This document shows, piece after piece, positions 1 through 7,202 of a DNA stretch of 24,504 nt. The notes beneath the pieces were generated by a model. It was not told the origin of the DNA and did not search any database. It worked only from the letters and a program-made list of their open reading frames with translations. The position numbers were made by a program, and so were the translations under genes. The number at the start of each line of letters is the position of its first letter. Position 1 is the stretch's first letter. The DNA is from Fimbriimonadaceae bacterium (GTDB lineage: Bacteria > Armatimonadota > Fimbriimonadia > Fimbriimonadales > Fimbriimonadaceae): NCBI GenBank assembly GCA_025451715.1, contig JANWJY010000169.1, positions 1 to 24,504 of the forward strand. The letters are read 5' to 3'.

Positions 1-907
1 AACAGTCTCCAGGCACGATACGTGCCCCGTTCGCGAACTCCGAGCCTGGCATGGCCTTGCGAGCTTGCGGCTGTACCTCTTCGAAGACGAGCGAGCCGTC
101 TGCAAAGGCTACTTCAAATGGCCTGACTGAGACCACGGTTCCTGAGGCTGCGTTGGGGTCGCGGCGTCCTCGACAGACCCTGCGGAGTTTGAGTGGGCCA
201 TTGCTGGTCGCTATCCAGGCACCGGGGATCGGCGTGAAAGCGCGAAACCGGTCGTACTCCTGCTTCATTGAGCCGTCGAAGTCCAGCTCGGCGTCCGCCT
301 TGCTCACCTTAGGGGCGTAACTGGCTACGCCAGTGTCTTGTGGGACGCGTGGGAAGTTGCCGCTCGCGAGCGGCTCGATCCACAGGTCGGCAAGTTCGGC
401 CCCGATTACGGCCAGGCGGTCGTGAAGCTCTCCGGCGGTCTCGTCCGGGCCTATCGGAATTGCAGTCCTCGCAAACGCATCGCCAGTGTCCATGCCCTCG
501 TCCATCAGCATCAGCGTCACACCGGTCTCGGCATCGCCGTTGAGCACCGCGTACTGGATTGGGGCCGCGCCGCGGTACTTCGGGAGCAAGGAGGCGTGGA
601 GGTTGAAGCAGCCTCGTTTAGGAACAGCCAGTAGCGACTTACTGAGGATCTGTCCGTAGCTGGCGACCACAAACGCGTCGGCGTCAAGCGTACTCAAGTG
701 TTCGATGAAGCCCTTGTCGCGGCTTTTCTCTGGGGTCTCGACGGGCAGGCCAAGTCGGACCGCGGCACGCTTGACCTCGCTCGGCTTGTCGGCCATTCCC
801 CTTCCGCTTGGGCGGTCCGGTTGGGTGACGACGAGCACGACGTGCTTTGCTAAGCGCTCCAGAGCGGGCACGGCGAAAGCGCTCGTGCCGAAGTAGACGA
901 GCTTCAC
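1..907 (-). CDS. fmt: Methionyl-tRNA formyltransferase (partial, runs off left edge)
   Basis: Transfers a formyl group from 10-formyl-tetrahydrofolate to Met-tRNAfMet in the cytoplasm so that translation can initiate. I translated it directly from the minus strand: a GTG start at 907 opens a frame that stays open to the window edge (302 residues). The N-terminus reads VKLVYFGTSAFAVPALE. The family hallmark SLLPKYRGAAPI lies at about residues 106-117, with catalytic-type N102 and H104 just before it and D140 in the GMDTGD motif; these match N106, H108 and D144 of the E. coli enzyme. E. coli Fmt has 315 residues, so only a short C-terminal piece should be missing. The GTG overlaps the def stop codon by 4 nt (GTGA), the classic def-fmt pairing, so the two are probably translationally coupled. 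Identity is near certain. Confidence 0.96.
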   Translation of the reverse strand, partial: MKLVYFGTSAFAVPALERLAKHVVLVVTQPDRPSGRGMADKPSEVKRAAVRLGLPVETPEKSRDKGFIEHLSTLDADAFVVASYGQILSKSLLAVPKRGCFNLHASLLPKYRGAAPIQYAVLNGDAETGVTLMLMDEGMDTGDAFARTAIPIGPDETAGELHDRLAVIGAELADLWIEPLASGNFPRVPQDTGVASYAPKVSKADAELDFDGSMKQEYDRFRAFTPIPGAWIATSNGPLKLRRVCRGRRDPNAASGTVVSVRPFEVAFADGSLVFEEVQPQARKAMPGSEFANGARIVPGDC

Positions 908-1437
908 TCGGCCCTCTCGGGCTTCTCCGATGGGTGCTGCCAGTAGACCGTGGCCGGGTCGACCTTTTCGGTGAACAGAACGCCATTGAGGTGGTCGATC
1001 TCGTGCTGCACGACGCGCGCGGCGATCCCCTCCATGTCCCACGTCGATTCGCGGCCTTTGCGGTCGAGCCCGTCGACAGTGACGTTCGCGGCCCGCTCGA
1101 CGTCGCCGTACATACCTGGGATGCTCAGGCAGCCTTCCTCGCCGACCTGGGTACCGCTGGACTCGGTGATCACCGGGTTGAAGATCACGACGGTGCGGTT
1201 TTCGGCCTGCACGATGATGATGCGCTCGAGCACTCCGATCTGGTTGGCGGCGAGCCCGATGCCGCGCGCACTGCGCATGATGCGCATCATGTTCTCGGCG
1301 ATCGTGAGGTGGCGCTTGGTGACGCGCTCGATAGGCTCCGCCTTTGCGAGCAGCACGTCGTTCGGGATCTTGACGACGGGGCGGTCCTCGTCGGTGACGT
1401 AGAGGTACTTGTACTCGTCCGGGACCACGACCTTCAT
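904..1437 (-). CDS. def: Peptide deformylase
   Basis: Removes the formyl group from the N-terminal methionine of new proteins; a metalloenzyme acting at the ribosome exit. All three family motifs are present in the 177 residues: GIGLAANQ (59-66), EGCLS (101-105, metal ligand C103) and HEIDH (145-149, ligands H145 and H149 with catalytic E146). The first ~22 residues (to DEDRP) extend beyond the usual N-terminus; no better internal start is evident, so ATG 1437 is kept. It lies 56 nt downstream of prmC and overlaps fmt by 4 nt. A -10-like CATAAT (1448-1453) sits 10 nt upstream of the ATG without a convincing -35, so a private promoter is possible but unproven. No clear Shine-Dalgarno sequence is visible. 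Confidence 0.97.
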   Translation of the reverse strand: MKVVVPDEYKYLYVTDEDRPVVKIPNDVLLAKAEPIERVTKRHLTIAENMMRIMRSARGIGLAANQIGVLERIIIVQAENRTVVIFNPVITESSGTQVGEEGCLSIPGMYGDVERAANVTVDGLDRKGRESTWDMEGIAARVVQHEIDHLNGVLFTEKVDPATVYWQHPSEKPERAE

Positions 1438-1493
1438 CTAGGCTCGGATTATGGCAGGCAGGTTCGGCTCGCGGGGGCGCTCGCCCTCCCGTG

Positions 1494-2351
1494 TCAAACG
1501 TCGAGCGGCTTCAGTACGAGCACCCGCTCGGTGCCGCTAAGGTCGTTGACGACACGTTCGACGTGCCAGCCGAACTCTTCGAACTGTTTCTGGACCCGCT
1601 CCGATTGTCCGTCGCCGATTTCGACCATGAGCGCACCTGAGGGGCGCAGGAAGGCATGCGCCTCCTCGGCGAGCGTTCTGAAGACCGCAAAGCCGTCGGG
1701 GCCTGCGTACAGGGCCGTATGCGGCTCGTAATCGCGGACCTCTGGCGGGAGGGGGTCAGAATCTGCGACGTAGGGCGGGTTTGAGACGATGAGGTCGTAC
1801 TGCTCGCTGTTGAGGCCCGCGAAGAGGTCGGAGAGCAGGAGGCGAACAGCTGGACGCCGAGGCGACGGGAGAGTCTGCGAGACGCCGACGGAGAGGCTTT
1901 CGGCGCTCTTCCTCGCTACATCAAGCGCCTTCTCACTGATGTCTGTCGCCGTTACGTTCCAATCTTGCCGTTCCAACGCCAAGGTGAGCGCAATGCAACC
2001 GCTGCCAGTGCCGATGTCGATCACGTCTTTCACATGCTTCTCGGCCAGTGCCGTATCGACCAGTGTCTCCGTCTCCTGCCGGGGGATCAGCACACCGGGC
2101 GTGACCACGAACCGGCGTCCGTAGAACTCGCGCCAACCGAGAATGTACGCGAGCGGCTCACGGGCTGCGCGCCGTTCGCACAATGCGTCGAGCCCCTTCC
2201 CTTTGAATCCATCGGCCGAGTGGGCGAGGACATAGACTCGCTCCACGCCAAGCGTGTGCGCGACCAGCATCTGCGCGTCAAGTCGGGGAGTATCGACACC
2301 GGCGGCGGCGAGCCGCGCTTCTACCGAAGCAACCGCCTCGCCGATCGTCAC
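1494..2351 (-). CDS. prmC: Peptide chain release factor N5-glutamine methyltransferase PrmC
   Basis: Methylates the glutamine of the GGQ motif in release factors RF1 and RF2 using S-adenosylmethionine. The frame is open much further upstream (to 2735), but that part is inside hflX. The start is placed at GTG 2351, which overlaps the hflX stop as GTGA and gives 285 residues, normal for the family. The N-terminal helical substrate-binding domain is at 1-85 and IPRQETE at 89-95. SAM-binding motif I is IDIGTGSGCIAL (111-122), and the catalytic NPPY, which binds the glutamine side chain, is at 191-194 in the stretch LIVSNPPYVAD. PrmC more often neighbours prfA; here it sits between hflX and def, so the group is translation- and ribosome-related. 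Confidence in identity is high; start confidence is good because of the overlap. Confidence 0.95.
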   Translation of the reverse strand: MTIGEAVASVEARLAAAGVDTPRLDAQMLVAHTLGVERVYVLAHSADGFKGKGLDALCERRAAREPLAYILGWREFYGRRFVVTPGVLIPRQETETLVDTALAEKHVKDVIDIGTGSGCIALTLALERQDWNVTATDISEKALDVARKSAESLSVGVSQTLPSPRRPAVRLLLSDLFAGLNSEQYDLIVSNPPYVADSDPLPPEVRDYEPHTALYAGPDGFAVFRTLAEEAHAFLRPSGALMVEIGDGQSERVQKQFEEFGWHVERVVNDLSGTERVLVLKPLDV

Positions 2352-3613
2352 GAGACGGCATACCGCGCGAGCTTCGCCTGCATCTCCGGCACGAGCTCCG
2401 CTTCGAGGTACACGCCCTCGTCGCGGTAGTCCTTTTTGATCACGCGCCCGAACTTGTAGCACGCCTCCACCAGCGCGTTCTGGTCGTAGGGCACGAGCGC
2501 CTTGACAAGAGACATCCCGCCGTGGCTCGCCTTCACGACGGCATCGAGTAGATCGGGGATACCGGTGCCGTCCTTCGCGCTGATCGCCACGCTCCCGGGC
2601 CAAGAGGAAACAAGCTCCCGTGCGATCGTCGGGTCGTCGAGCGCGTCGATCTTGTTGAAGACCGTCACAAGCGGAACGCCCTCGGCGCCAAGGTCGGCGA
2701 TCGTCTCCATCACCGCGTCGACCTGGAGCTCCCACGACGGGTTGGCCACGTCGACGATGTGCAAAAGGAGGTCGGCGTGCAGCACTTCCTCGAGGGTCGC
2801 ACGGAACGCAGCGACGAGCTCGGTCGGCAGGTTGCGGATGAACCCTACCGTGTCGACCAGAAAGAAGCTGAACCCGTCTGGCATATCGATTCTGCGCGTG
2901 GTGGGGTCGAGCGTCGCGAATGGCATCGCGTCGGCGAGCACGTTCGCGTCGGTCAACCGATTCATCAGCGTGGACTTGCCCGCGCTCGTGTAACCGACGA
3001 TAGCGACCACTGGGTACGGATGGCGGGCGCGGGACTCGCGCTGGAGCACGCGGTGCCGCTTGACGTCTTCGATGTCCTCTTTGAGCTTCGAGATCCTCTT
3101 GTTGACTCTGCGCCGGTCGCTCTCGAGCTGGGTCTCACCTGGACCCCTCATTCCGATGCCGCCGCGCTGTCTTTCAAACTTGGTGTACACGCTCATCAGC
3201 CGCGGGAGCATGTAGCTGAGCTGGGCAAGCTCGACCTGTAGTTGGCCCTCACGCGTCTGCGCGCGCCTAGCGAAGATGTCGAGGATGAGTTGCGTGCGGT
3301 CAACGACGCGGGCCTCCCAAGCCTCCTCGAGGTTCTTGATCTGGGTGCCGCTCAGTTCGGTGTCGACGACGACGACGTCGGCACCGGTATCGGCGACGTA
3401 CGCTTTGATCTCTTCGACCTTGCCAGGGCCGATGTATGTGGACCTGTACGGCTTGGGAAGGCGCTGGCGGACGCTTCCGACGACCTGGCCGCCCGCCGCT
3501 TCGCAAAGCCCCTCGAGCTCTTGCTCGACCGTCTCGTCCTCTCCGGAGTCCTGGTTCACGTACACCAGGAACAACTTTTCAGGCTTCGGTCCTCGCTCGT
3601 CTGGCTTCGGCAT
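2348..3613 (-). CDS. hflX: GTPase HflX
   Basis: Ribosome-associated GTPase that in other bacteria splits stalled or heat-damaged 70S ribosomes and binds the 50S subunit. The 421 residues contain the HflX N-terminal domain (about 1-130), the family linker motif GMRGPGETQLESDRRR (154-169) followed by a coiled helix, then the G domain. G1 is GYTSAGKST (207-215), G3 is DTVGF (254-258), G4 is NKID (320-323) and G5 is ISAKDG (344-349). The length is typical. The ATG at 3613 is preceded by AAGGAG 3 nt upstream, one of the few clear ribosome binding sites in the window. It lies 12 nt after the small secreted-protein gene and overlaps prmC by 4 nt, so it belongs to a five-gene minus-strand operon ending in fmt. 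It is not next to hfq or miaA, its position in proteobacteria. Confidence 0.97.
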   Translation of the reverse strand: MPKPDERGPKPEKLFLVYVNQDSGEDETVEQELEGLCEAAGGQVVGSVRQRLPKPYRSTYIGPGKVEEIKAYVADTGADVVVVDTELSGTQIKNLEEAWEARVVDRTQLILDIFARRAQTREGQLQVELAQLSYMLPRLMSVYTKFERQRGGIGMRGPGETQLESDRRRVNKRISKLKEDIEDVKRHRVLQRESRARHPYPVVAIVGYTSAGKSTLMNRLTDANVLADAMPFATLDPTTRRIDMPDGFSFFLVDTVGFIRNLPTELVAAFRATLEEVLHADLLLHIVDVANPSWELQVDAVMETIADLGAEGVPLVTVFNKIDALDDPTIARELVSSWPGSVAISAKDGTGIPDLLDAVVKASHGGMSLVKALVPYDQNALVEACYKFGRVIKKDYRDEGVYLEAELVPEMQAKLARYAVS

Positions 3614-3625
3614 TTACTCCTTGGT

Positions 3626-4171
3626 TCAGAACCGGAAAAGACCGACGCGCAGGGACACGGTGACGCCGTCAAAAGTTAGGCCCTCGTAGCTCGACCATAC
3701 GTCGTAGCGCACTTCGAGGTTCACGCGGTTGTTGAAGTTGATGCCCAAGGCAGCGTTACCGTTGGGGGAGAGCACCTTGCCCGACTCCCGGCCACTCGGC
3801 GTGTCGACCGCGTAGTCGATGTAAGCGAGCCCACCGCGGATGGCGACGTAAGGCTGGGTGCCCGCACCCGGGGGAGCGAACGGGATCACGTACCCGATCG
3901 AGCCGGTGAGGATGAAGAGGTTGCTGCCGTCGTTGCGCTGGCCGACCGCGTTCCAGTCGTACGCGATCTTGCCTTGGTTGGCCTTGAACACGCGCACACG
4001 GCTGGCGCCGAAGCTCAGCCACGTTTCGCCGAGCGCGTTGCGCAAGACCTCGCTGCGCGGGATGAACACTCCGATCTGCGGTCCAAAGTAGGCGTCTTGC
4101 GCCTTTGCCGCCATCGGCAAAACGAGTGCGGCCACGCACGCCGCCAGGGCTATGAAAGGTCGTCGAAGCAT
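3626..4171 (-). CDS. Small secreted protein, possible outer-membrane beta-barrel
   Basis: No specific function recognised. Starting at ATG 4171 gives 181 residues beginning MLRRPFIALAACVAALVL, a typical signal peptide with two arginines and a hydrophobic core, with a probable cut after AKA-Q. The mature part has alternating polar/apolar strands rich in Gly, Tyr and Val (IGYVIPFAPP, YVAIRGGLAYIDYAV, VNLEVRYDVW) and ends in VSLRVGLFRF. The terminal phenylalanine and alternating aromatics resemble the C-terminal signal of outer-membrane barrels of the OmpA/OmpW type. A second in-frame ATG lies 9 nt upstream (4180), but a -10-like TACAAT overlaps it, which favours the 4171 start. It is the first gene of the hflX-prmC-def-fmt operon. 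Beta-barrel assignment is inference from sequence texture only. Confidence 0.7.
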   Translation of the reverse strand: MLRRPFIALAACVAALVLPMAAKAQDAYFGPQIGVFIPRSEVLRNALGETWLSFGASRVRVFKANQGKIAYDWNAVGQRNDGSNLFILTGSIGYVIPFAPPGAGTQPYVAIRGGLAYIDYAVDTPSGRESGKVLSPNGNAALGINFNNRVNLEVRYDVWSSYEGLTFDGVTVSLRVGLFRF

Positions 4172-4178
4172 AGCGGCC

Positions 4179-4184
4179 ATTGTA
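4179..4184 (-). promoter_or_regulatory. Candidate -10 element for the secreted protein / hflX operon
   Basis: TACAAT on the minus strand (5 of 6 matches to TATAAT) ends 7 nt before ATG 4171 and overlaps the alternative ATG at 4180. Transcription from it would begin at or next to ATG 4171, giving a leaderless mRNA. No good -35 hexamer is visible at 17 nt. Confidence 0.45.
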
Positions 4185-4217
4185 CATGGGTCCGGGCGAG
4201 GGTGCAGGGGAGGAATG

Positions 4218-4248
4218 CCAGGTTCGGGTGCAGATCAGCCGAACCCGG
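4218..4248. other. Inverted repeat between creatininase gene and secreted-protein gene
   Basis: GGTTCGG (4221-4227) pairs with CCGAACC (4239-4245) around an 11-nt loop; two more pairs follow beyond one mismatch. It lies just past the creatininase-family stop codon and upstream of the next minus-strand gene. There is no T-run on either side, so it is at best a weak terminator or an RNA-processing hairpin. Confidence 0.35.
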
Positions 4249-4250
4249 AC

Positions 4251-4997
4251 TCAGATTCCTTTGAGCACGAACCCTTCCGCCAGGGCCGTCAGCTCTTTCA
4301 CGGCTCCCTCGACCGCAGCCTCGAACAGCGCCTTTCCCTTTGCGGCTGTCGCTTGGGTCGCGTATCCGAAGGAACCCTCTTCCGTGACTTCATCGAAGTG
4401 CAGGGTCAGACCGTTGATCTCCGGGTCGATCACGAGCCCGTCGTCGCGAAGCTTGTCCTTGCGCACGAGCGACGGGTGGAGGTGGAGCATCATGCTCGCC
4501 TCGGCCTCGCACGCGTGACGGATCTCTTTGAGCGGCCCGGTCATGGTCGACTTGAGCACCGAATCCGGGATGTACTTGAAGTAGCCCCGGTTGCCAAACA
4601 CGCAGTCGGGGTTGTCGGCCTTCAGCCGGCGGCAGACAACGCTGTTCGAGTCGCCGTTTCCACCGTGCCCGTTGAGAAAGAAAAACTTCATGAAGCCGTG
4701 CGGCAGGAGGCTCTCAACGATCTGAACGAGCGTGTCTTCATATCCGGGAAAGCTCGCGGACAAAGAACCCGAGAACGAGAGGTGGTGCCCAGAGCACCCG
4801 AGCCAAACGCAAGGCACGAGCAGAACCTTGTCGGGGATGCGCGCCTCGACCGCCTCTGCCGCGGCCGTCGCGAGATAGCTGTCGGTGAAGAGCGGCAGGT
4901 GAGGGCCGTGCTGCTCGAGCGATCCGGTCGGAACCAGCACAACAACGTCCTTTGAGACTTCGCCGGCGTCCTGCCAGGTCAGCTCTGCGAGCTTCAT
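4251..4997 (-). CDS. Creatininase-family amidohydrolase
   Basis: A 248-residue member of the creatininase family, metal-dependent amidohydrolases that include creatinine amidohydrolase, the formamide hydrolase ArfB and mycofactocin-associated MftE. Visible signatures are GSLEQHGPHLPLFTDS (25-40), supplying metal ligands E28, H30 and D39; NGHGGN (109-114, H111); and HACEAEAS, the counterpart of the usual HAGExETS metal-binding segment. The substrate cannot be told from sequence. The frame runs on upstream to 5144, but ATG 4997 is chosen because it overlaps the dnaA stop (ATGA) and gives the family's normal length and N-terminus. Being coupled to dnaA is odd: dnaN is the usual follower. Mycofactocin partners are not seen in this window, so MftE is not favoured. 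Family confidence is high, substrate unknown. Confidence 0.9.
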   Translation of the reverse strand: MKLAELTWQDAGEVSKDVVVLVPTGSLEQHGPHLPLFTDSYLATAAAEAVEARIPDKVLLVPCVWLGCSGHHLSFSGSLSASFPGYEDTLVQIVESLLPHGFMKFFFLNGHGGNGDSNSVVCRRLKADNPDCVFGNRGYFKYIPDSVLKSTMTGPLKEIRHACEAEASMMLHLHPSLVRKDKLRDDGLVIDPEINGLTLHFDEVTEEGSFGYATQATAAKGKALFEAAVEGAVKELTALAEGFVLKGI

Positions 4998-6394
4998 TGG
5001 GCCTCGGGCCAGGCCTCGCGACGGAGCGCATGGATCGTGTTGGCGAACTCGCGGTCGTGGTTCGCCATCCCGCGCACCTTGTTGTGCGCGTGCATCATCG
5101 AGGAGTGGTCGCGCCCGCCGAACAGCGTACCAATGTGCTTCCACGAGTCGCCAGTGATCTCGCGCACGAGGAACACGGACACGTGCCTTGCGTGCGCGAT
5201 CGGCGCCTTGCGGGACGTTCCCAGGATGTCGTCCTTAGGAATCCTGTAATGGCGCGAGACGACCGTGACGATGTCCTCAAACCCGGGCTTGGGCATGGCC
5301 ATTGCGCTGTAGTACTTCTCGACCGTTTCCTTGGCGACCTCGACGGAGAGCGGCTTGCCCGAGAAGCTCGCTTCGGCCACGATCTTGTTAAGGGCGCCTT
5401 GCAGGGTGCGAATGTTCCCGGGCACGGACTCTGCTAGGAACATCGCGACCTCGTGCGAGAGGGGGATGTGCTCGGTCGTCGCCTTCATCTGAATGATCGC
5501 GCAGCGGGTCTCGGTGTCCGGCATCTGGACGTCGGCGACCAGACCGCACTCGAGCCTAGACCGGAGCCTCTCGTCCATCTGCAGGAGGTCGCGCGGGGCC
5601 CGGTCGGCGCACAGCACGATCTGCTTACCGTCGGCGTGGAGCTCGTTGAACGTGTGGAACACCTCCTCCTGGGTCTTGTCCTTGCCCATGATGAACTGCA
5701 CGTCGTCGAGAAGCCACACGCTGACGCTCCGGTAGCGCCTCCTGAACTCGTCGATGCGATTGTTCTGCAGCGAGGATATGAACTGCTCGGCGAACTGCTG
5801 TCCGGACACGTACATGAGCGGATAGAACGGGTCGCGGCTGAGGATCTTGTTCGCGATTGCGTGAAGGAGGTGTGTCTTGCCCAAGCCCGAAGGGCCGTAC
5901 ACGAACAGCGGGTTGTACTTCATCCCAGGCGAGGCTGAGACGGCCATCGCCCCGCCGTGGGCCAGCCTGTTGCTCTGCCCGATGACGAAGTTGTCGAAGG
6001 TGAACGACTGGTTCGGCTTGAACCTGGCTGTAGGATCGTCCTCGTAGCGGTTGCCACTAGGAACTTGAACCGCGACGGTCTCGTCCTCCTTCGGCTTCGG
6101 CCTTTCTCGCGTGAGGATCACGACCTTGACAGTCACCTCCTCGCCGAGCTCGTCGGAGAGTGCGTCCTTAACGCGCGGGAGATAGCGGTCTTTGACCCAC
6201 TCTGCAACGAAGTTGCCCGGCGCGGCGAGATGAATCTCGCCGTTGTCGCACCTCATCGGACGGAGAGGCTGCAGGAACTTTTTGTGAGCGGTCCCTGGAA
6301 CTTCGTCCGCGAGGCGTTCGAGCGCTTGCTCCCAAGCCTTGTTGAGCGCAACGGAACCCTCCTCGTCAAAGAATGTGAACTGATCGTCCGACAT
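4994..6394 (-). CDS. dnaA: Chromosomal replication initiator protein DnaA
   Basis: AAA+ ATPase that binds DnaA boxes at oriC, melts the origin and loads helicase; also a transcription regulator. From ATG 6394 it has 466 residues (a TTG two codons upstream is possible). Domain I is at about 1-90. A linker is at 90-125. The AAA+ core starts at the NFVIGQSNRLAH segment; it has Walker A GPSGLGKTH (167-175) and Walker B WLLDDVQF. Domain IV carries the helix-turn-helix signature GRDHSSMMHAHNKV near 427-440, where GRDHTT is more usual. No Shine-Dalgarno sequence is visible. A strong promoter with an embedded DnaA box lies about 40-70 nt upstream, implying autoregulation. Its stop overlaps the creatininase-family start (ATGA), and dnaN is absent from the window. 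Identity is certain. Confidence 0.98.
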   Translation of the reverse strand: MSDDQFTFFDEEGSVALNKAWEQALERLADEVPGTAHKKFLQPLRPMRCDNGEIHLAAPGNFVAEWVKDRYLPRVKDALSDELGEEVTVKVVILTRERPKPKEDETVAVQVPSGNRYEDDPTARFKPNQSFTFDNFVIGQSNRLAHGGAMAVSASPGMKYNPLFVYGPSGLGKTHLLHAIANKILSRDPFYPLMYVSGQQFAEQFISSLQNNRIDEFRRRYRSVSVWLLDDVQFIMGKDKTQEEVFHTFNELHADGKQIVLCADRAPRDLLQMDERLRSRLECGLVADVQMPDTETRCAIIQMKATTEHIPLSHEVAMFLAESVPGNIRTLQGALNKIVAEASFSGKPLSVEVAKETVEKYYSAMAMPKPGFEDIVTVVSRHYRIPKDDILGTSRKAPIAHARHVSVFLVREITGDSWKHIGTLFGGRDHSSMMHAHNKVRGMANHDREFANTIHALRREAWPEAQ

Positions 6395-6435
6395 AGCCAA
6401 AAAACACGGGCTCAGGTCGAGCCAAGAATGAGCGG

Positions 6436-6464
6436 ATTATACACACGCGATGCGCACTTGTCCA
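6436..6464 (-). promoter_or_regulatory. dnaA promoter, sigma70-type
   Basis: On the minus strand, -35 TGGACA (6459-6464, 5 of 6 matches) is separated by exactly 17 nt from a perfect -10 TATAAT (6436-6441). Predicted transcription starts near 6429, about 35 nt before the dnaA ATG. It is the best sigma70-type promoter in the window. Confidence 0.8.
6437..6445 (+). promoter_or_regulatory. DnaA box overlapping the dnaA -10 element
   Basis: TTATACACA on the plus strand fits the DnaA box consensus TTATNCACA exactly. It shares 5 nt with the -10 hexamer of the dnaA promoter, so bound DnaA would block RNA polymerase. Only one clear box is seen in this intergenic region, so this looks like an autoregulatory site and not an origin. 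Confidence 0.7.
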
Positions 6465-6472
6465 GCCGAAAG

Positions 6473-6493
6473 AAAAAGTCTTGTAAAAAGTCT
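6473..6493 (-). repeat. Two 9-bp direct repeats upstream of the dnaA promoter
   Basis: AGACTTTTT occurs twice on the minus strand (plus-strand copies 6473-6481 and 6485-6493), offset by 12 bp and ending 8 nt upstream of the -35 hexamer. The T-tracts fall where UP elements bind the RNA polymerase alpha subunit (about -45 and -57); a paired protein site is the alternative. Confidence 0.45.
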
Positions 6494-6566
6494 CATCGGG
6501 TATGATGCGCGACTTGCGCCGGGGGTAATTTTTCATCGCACCGCGCTCCACCTCCATCGCTTGCGT

Positions 6567-6572
6567 TACACT
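6567..6572 (+). promoter_or_regulatory. Candidate -10 element for the thiN operon
   Basis: TACACT lies 6 nt before the GTG start at 6579, so a transcript from it would begin at the start codon (leaderless). No convincing -35 hexamer lies 16-18 nt upstream, and no Shine-Dalgarno sequence precedes the GTG. Confidence 0.4.
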
Positions 6573-6578
6573 TGAGTC

Positions 6579-7202
6579 GTGCGGCAACGCGTGCTCGGAG
6601 TCCTTGGCGGAAACGACATCGGCGACGAAAACCTTCGTGCGTGGGCGTCGTCTGCGGAAGTCGTGTACGCCGCGGATTCTGGCGCTGACCGGCTGATCGC
6701 ACTCAACATTTCTCCCGTTGTCGTCGGAGACTTCGATTCGTTCCTCTCGCTACCTTACGCATCGCACCTGAGGCTCGTGCATTCGATCGACCAATCCACG
6801 ACCGACTGCGACAAGCTGCTCGCTCTCGTGCGGAGCGATGGACACTCGTCGATCACGCTGACATCCACGGAAGGCGATCTTCCCGACCACGTGATTGCGA
6901 CGTATTCGAGCGCGATCGCGAGCGGGCTCGATGTTCGTTTCGCGTTCAGGCGTGGAATCGGATGGCTCGTCCGTGGGCGTATAGAAATCGCTACACGCGC
7001 GGGCCAGCGAGTGTCGCTCCTGCCGCTGTCACGCTGTGAGGGCGTAAACCTCTCGGGCGTCGAGTGGCCGTGCGAAAACGCCGTTTTTGAACCTGGAAAC
7101 GGCTTAAGCGTATCCAACCGAGCGACCGGCGATTCGGTCGTCGCGGCCGTGCGCTCCGGCTGTTCGATGTTGTTCGTCGAGACCCACGAGGTCTCTTGGT
7201 GA
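6579..7202 (+). CDS. thiN: Thiamine pyrophosphokinase
   Basis: Converts thiamine and ATP to thiamine pyrophosphate and AMP. The 207 residues contain the TPK motifs in order: LGGNDIGDENL near the N-terminus, YAADSGADRL (about 29-38), VVVGDFDS (the acidic GDxDS metal site), DQSTTDCDKLL (the D-x-T-D-x-x-K motif) and GDLPDH. The C-terminal B1-binding half VSLLPLSRCEGVNLSGVEW also fits. Usual family members have GxRxDH at the fifth motif; here the arginine is replaced, a point to check. The GTG start at 6579 is favoured by the -10 spacing; a second GTG 12 nt later is possible. Its stop overlaps the symporter start (GTGA). No TPP riboswitch was recognised upstream. Salvage of thiamine, not synthesis, is implied. 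Confidence 0.87.
   Translation: MRQRVLGVLGGNDIGDENLRAWASSAEVVYAADSGADRLIALNISPVVVGDFDSFLSLPYASHLRLVHSIDQSTTDCDKLLALVRSDGHSSITLTSTEGDLPDHVIATYSSAIASGLDVRFAFRRGIGWLVRGRIEIATRAGQRVSLLPLSRCEGVNLSGVEWPCENAVFEPGNGLSVSNRATGDSVVAAVRSGCSMLFVETHEVSW

Noticed and set aside
847..1731. Plus-strand open frame of 294 codons across fmt, def and prmC
   Set aside because: It crosses three firmly identified minus-strand genes and its protein has no recognisable domain.
2352..2735. N-terminal extension of prmC in the open frame upstream of 2351
   Set aside because: The extension lies wholly inside hflX in another frame, has Arg/Gly-rich shadow composition, and the GTG at 2351 gives the normal PrmC N-terminus and length.
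4152..4955. Plus-strand open frame of 267 codons opposite the creatininase-family gene
   Set aside because: Shadow frame; the minus strand shows metal-binding motifs and ATGA coupling to dnaA.
4251..4997. MftE of a mycofactocin cluster
   Set aside because: No other mycofactocin genes are present in the window, and the family motif alone does not separate MftE from other creatininase-family enzymes.
6401..6578. Replication origin next to dnaA
   Set aside because: Only one clear DnaA box was found, no cluster and no extended AT-rich unwinding region; better explained as dnaA autoregulation.
6500..6578. TPP riboswitch before thiN
   Set aside because: The conserved CTGAGA and ACCTGATC-like elements were not found, and the gap downstream of the dnaA promoter region is too short.
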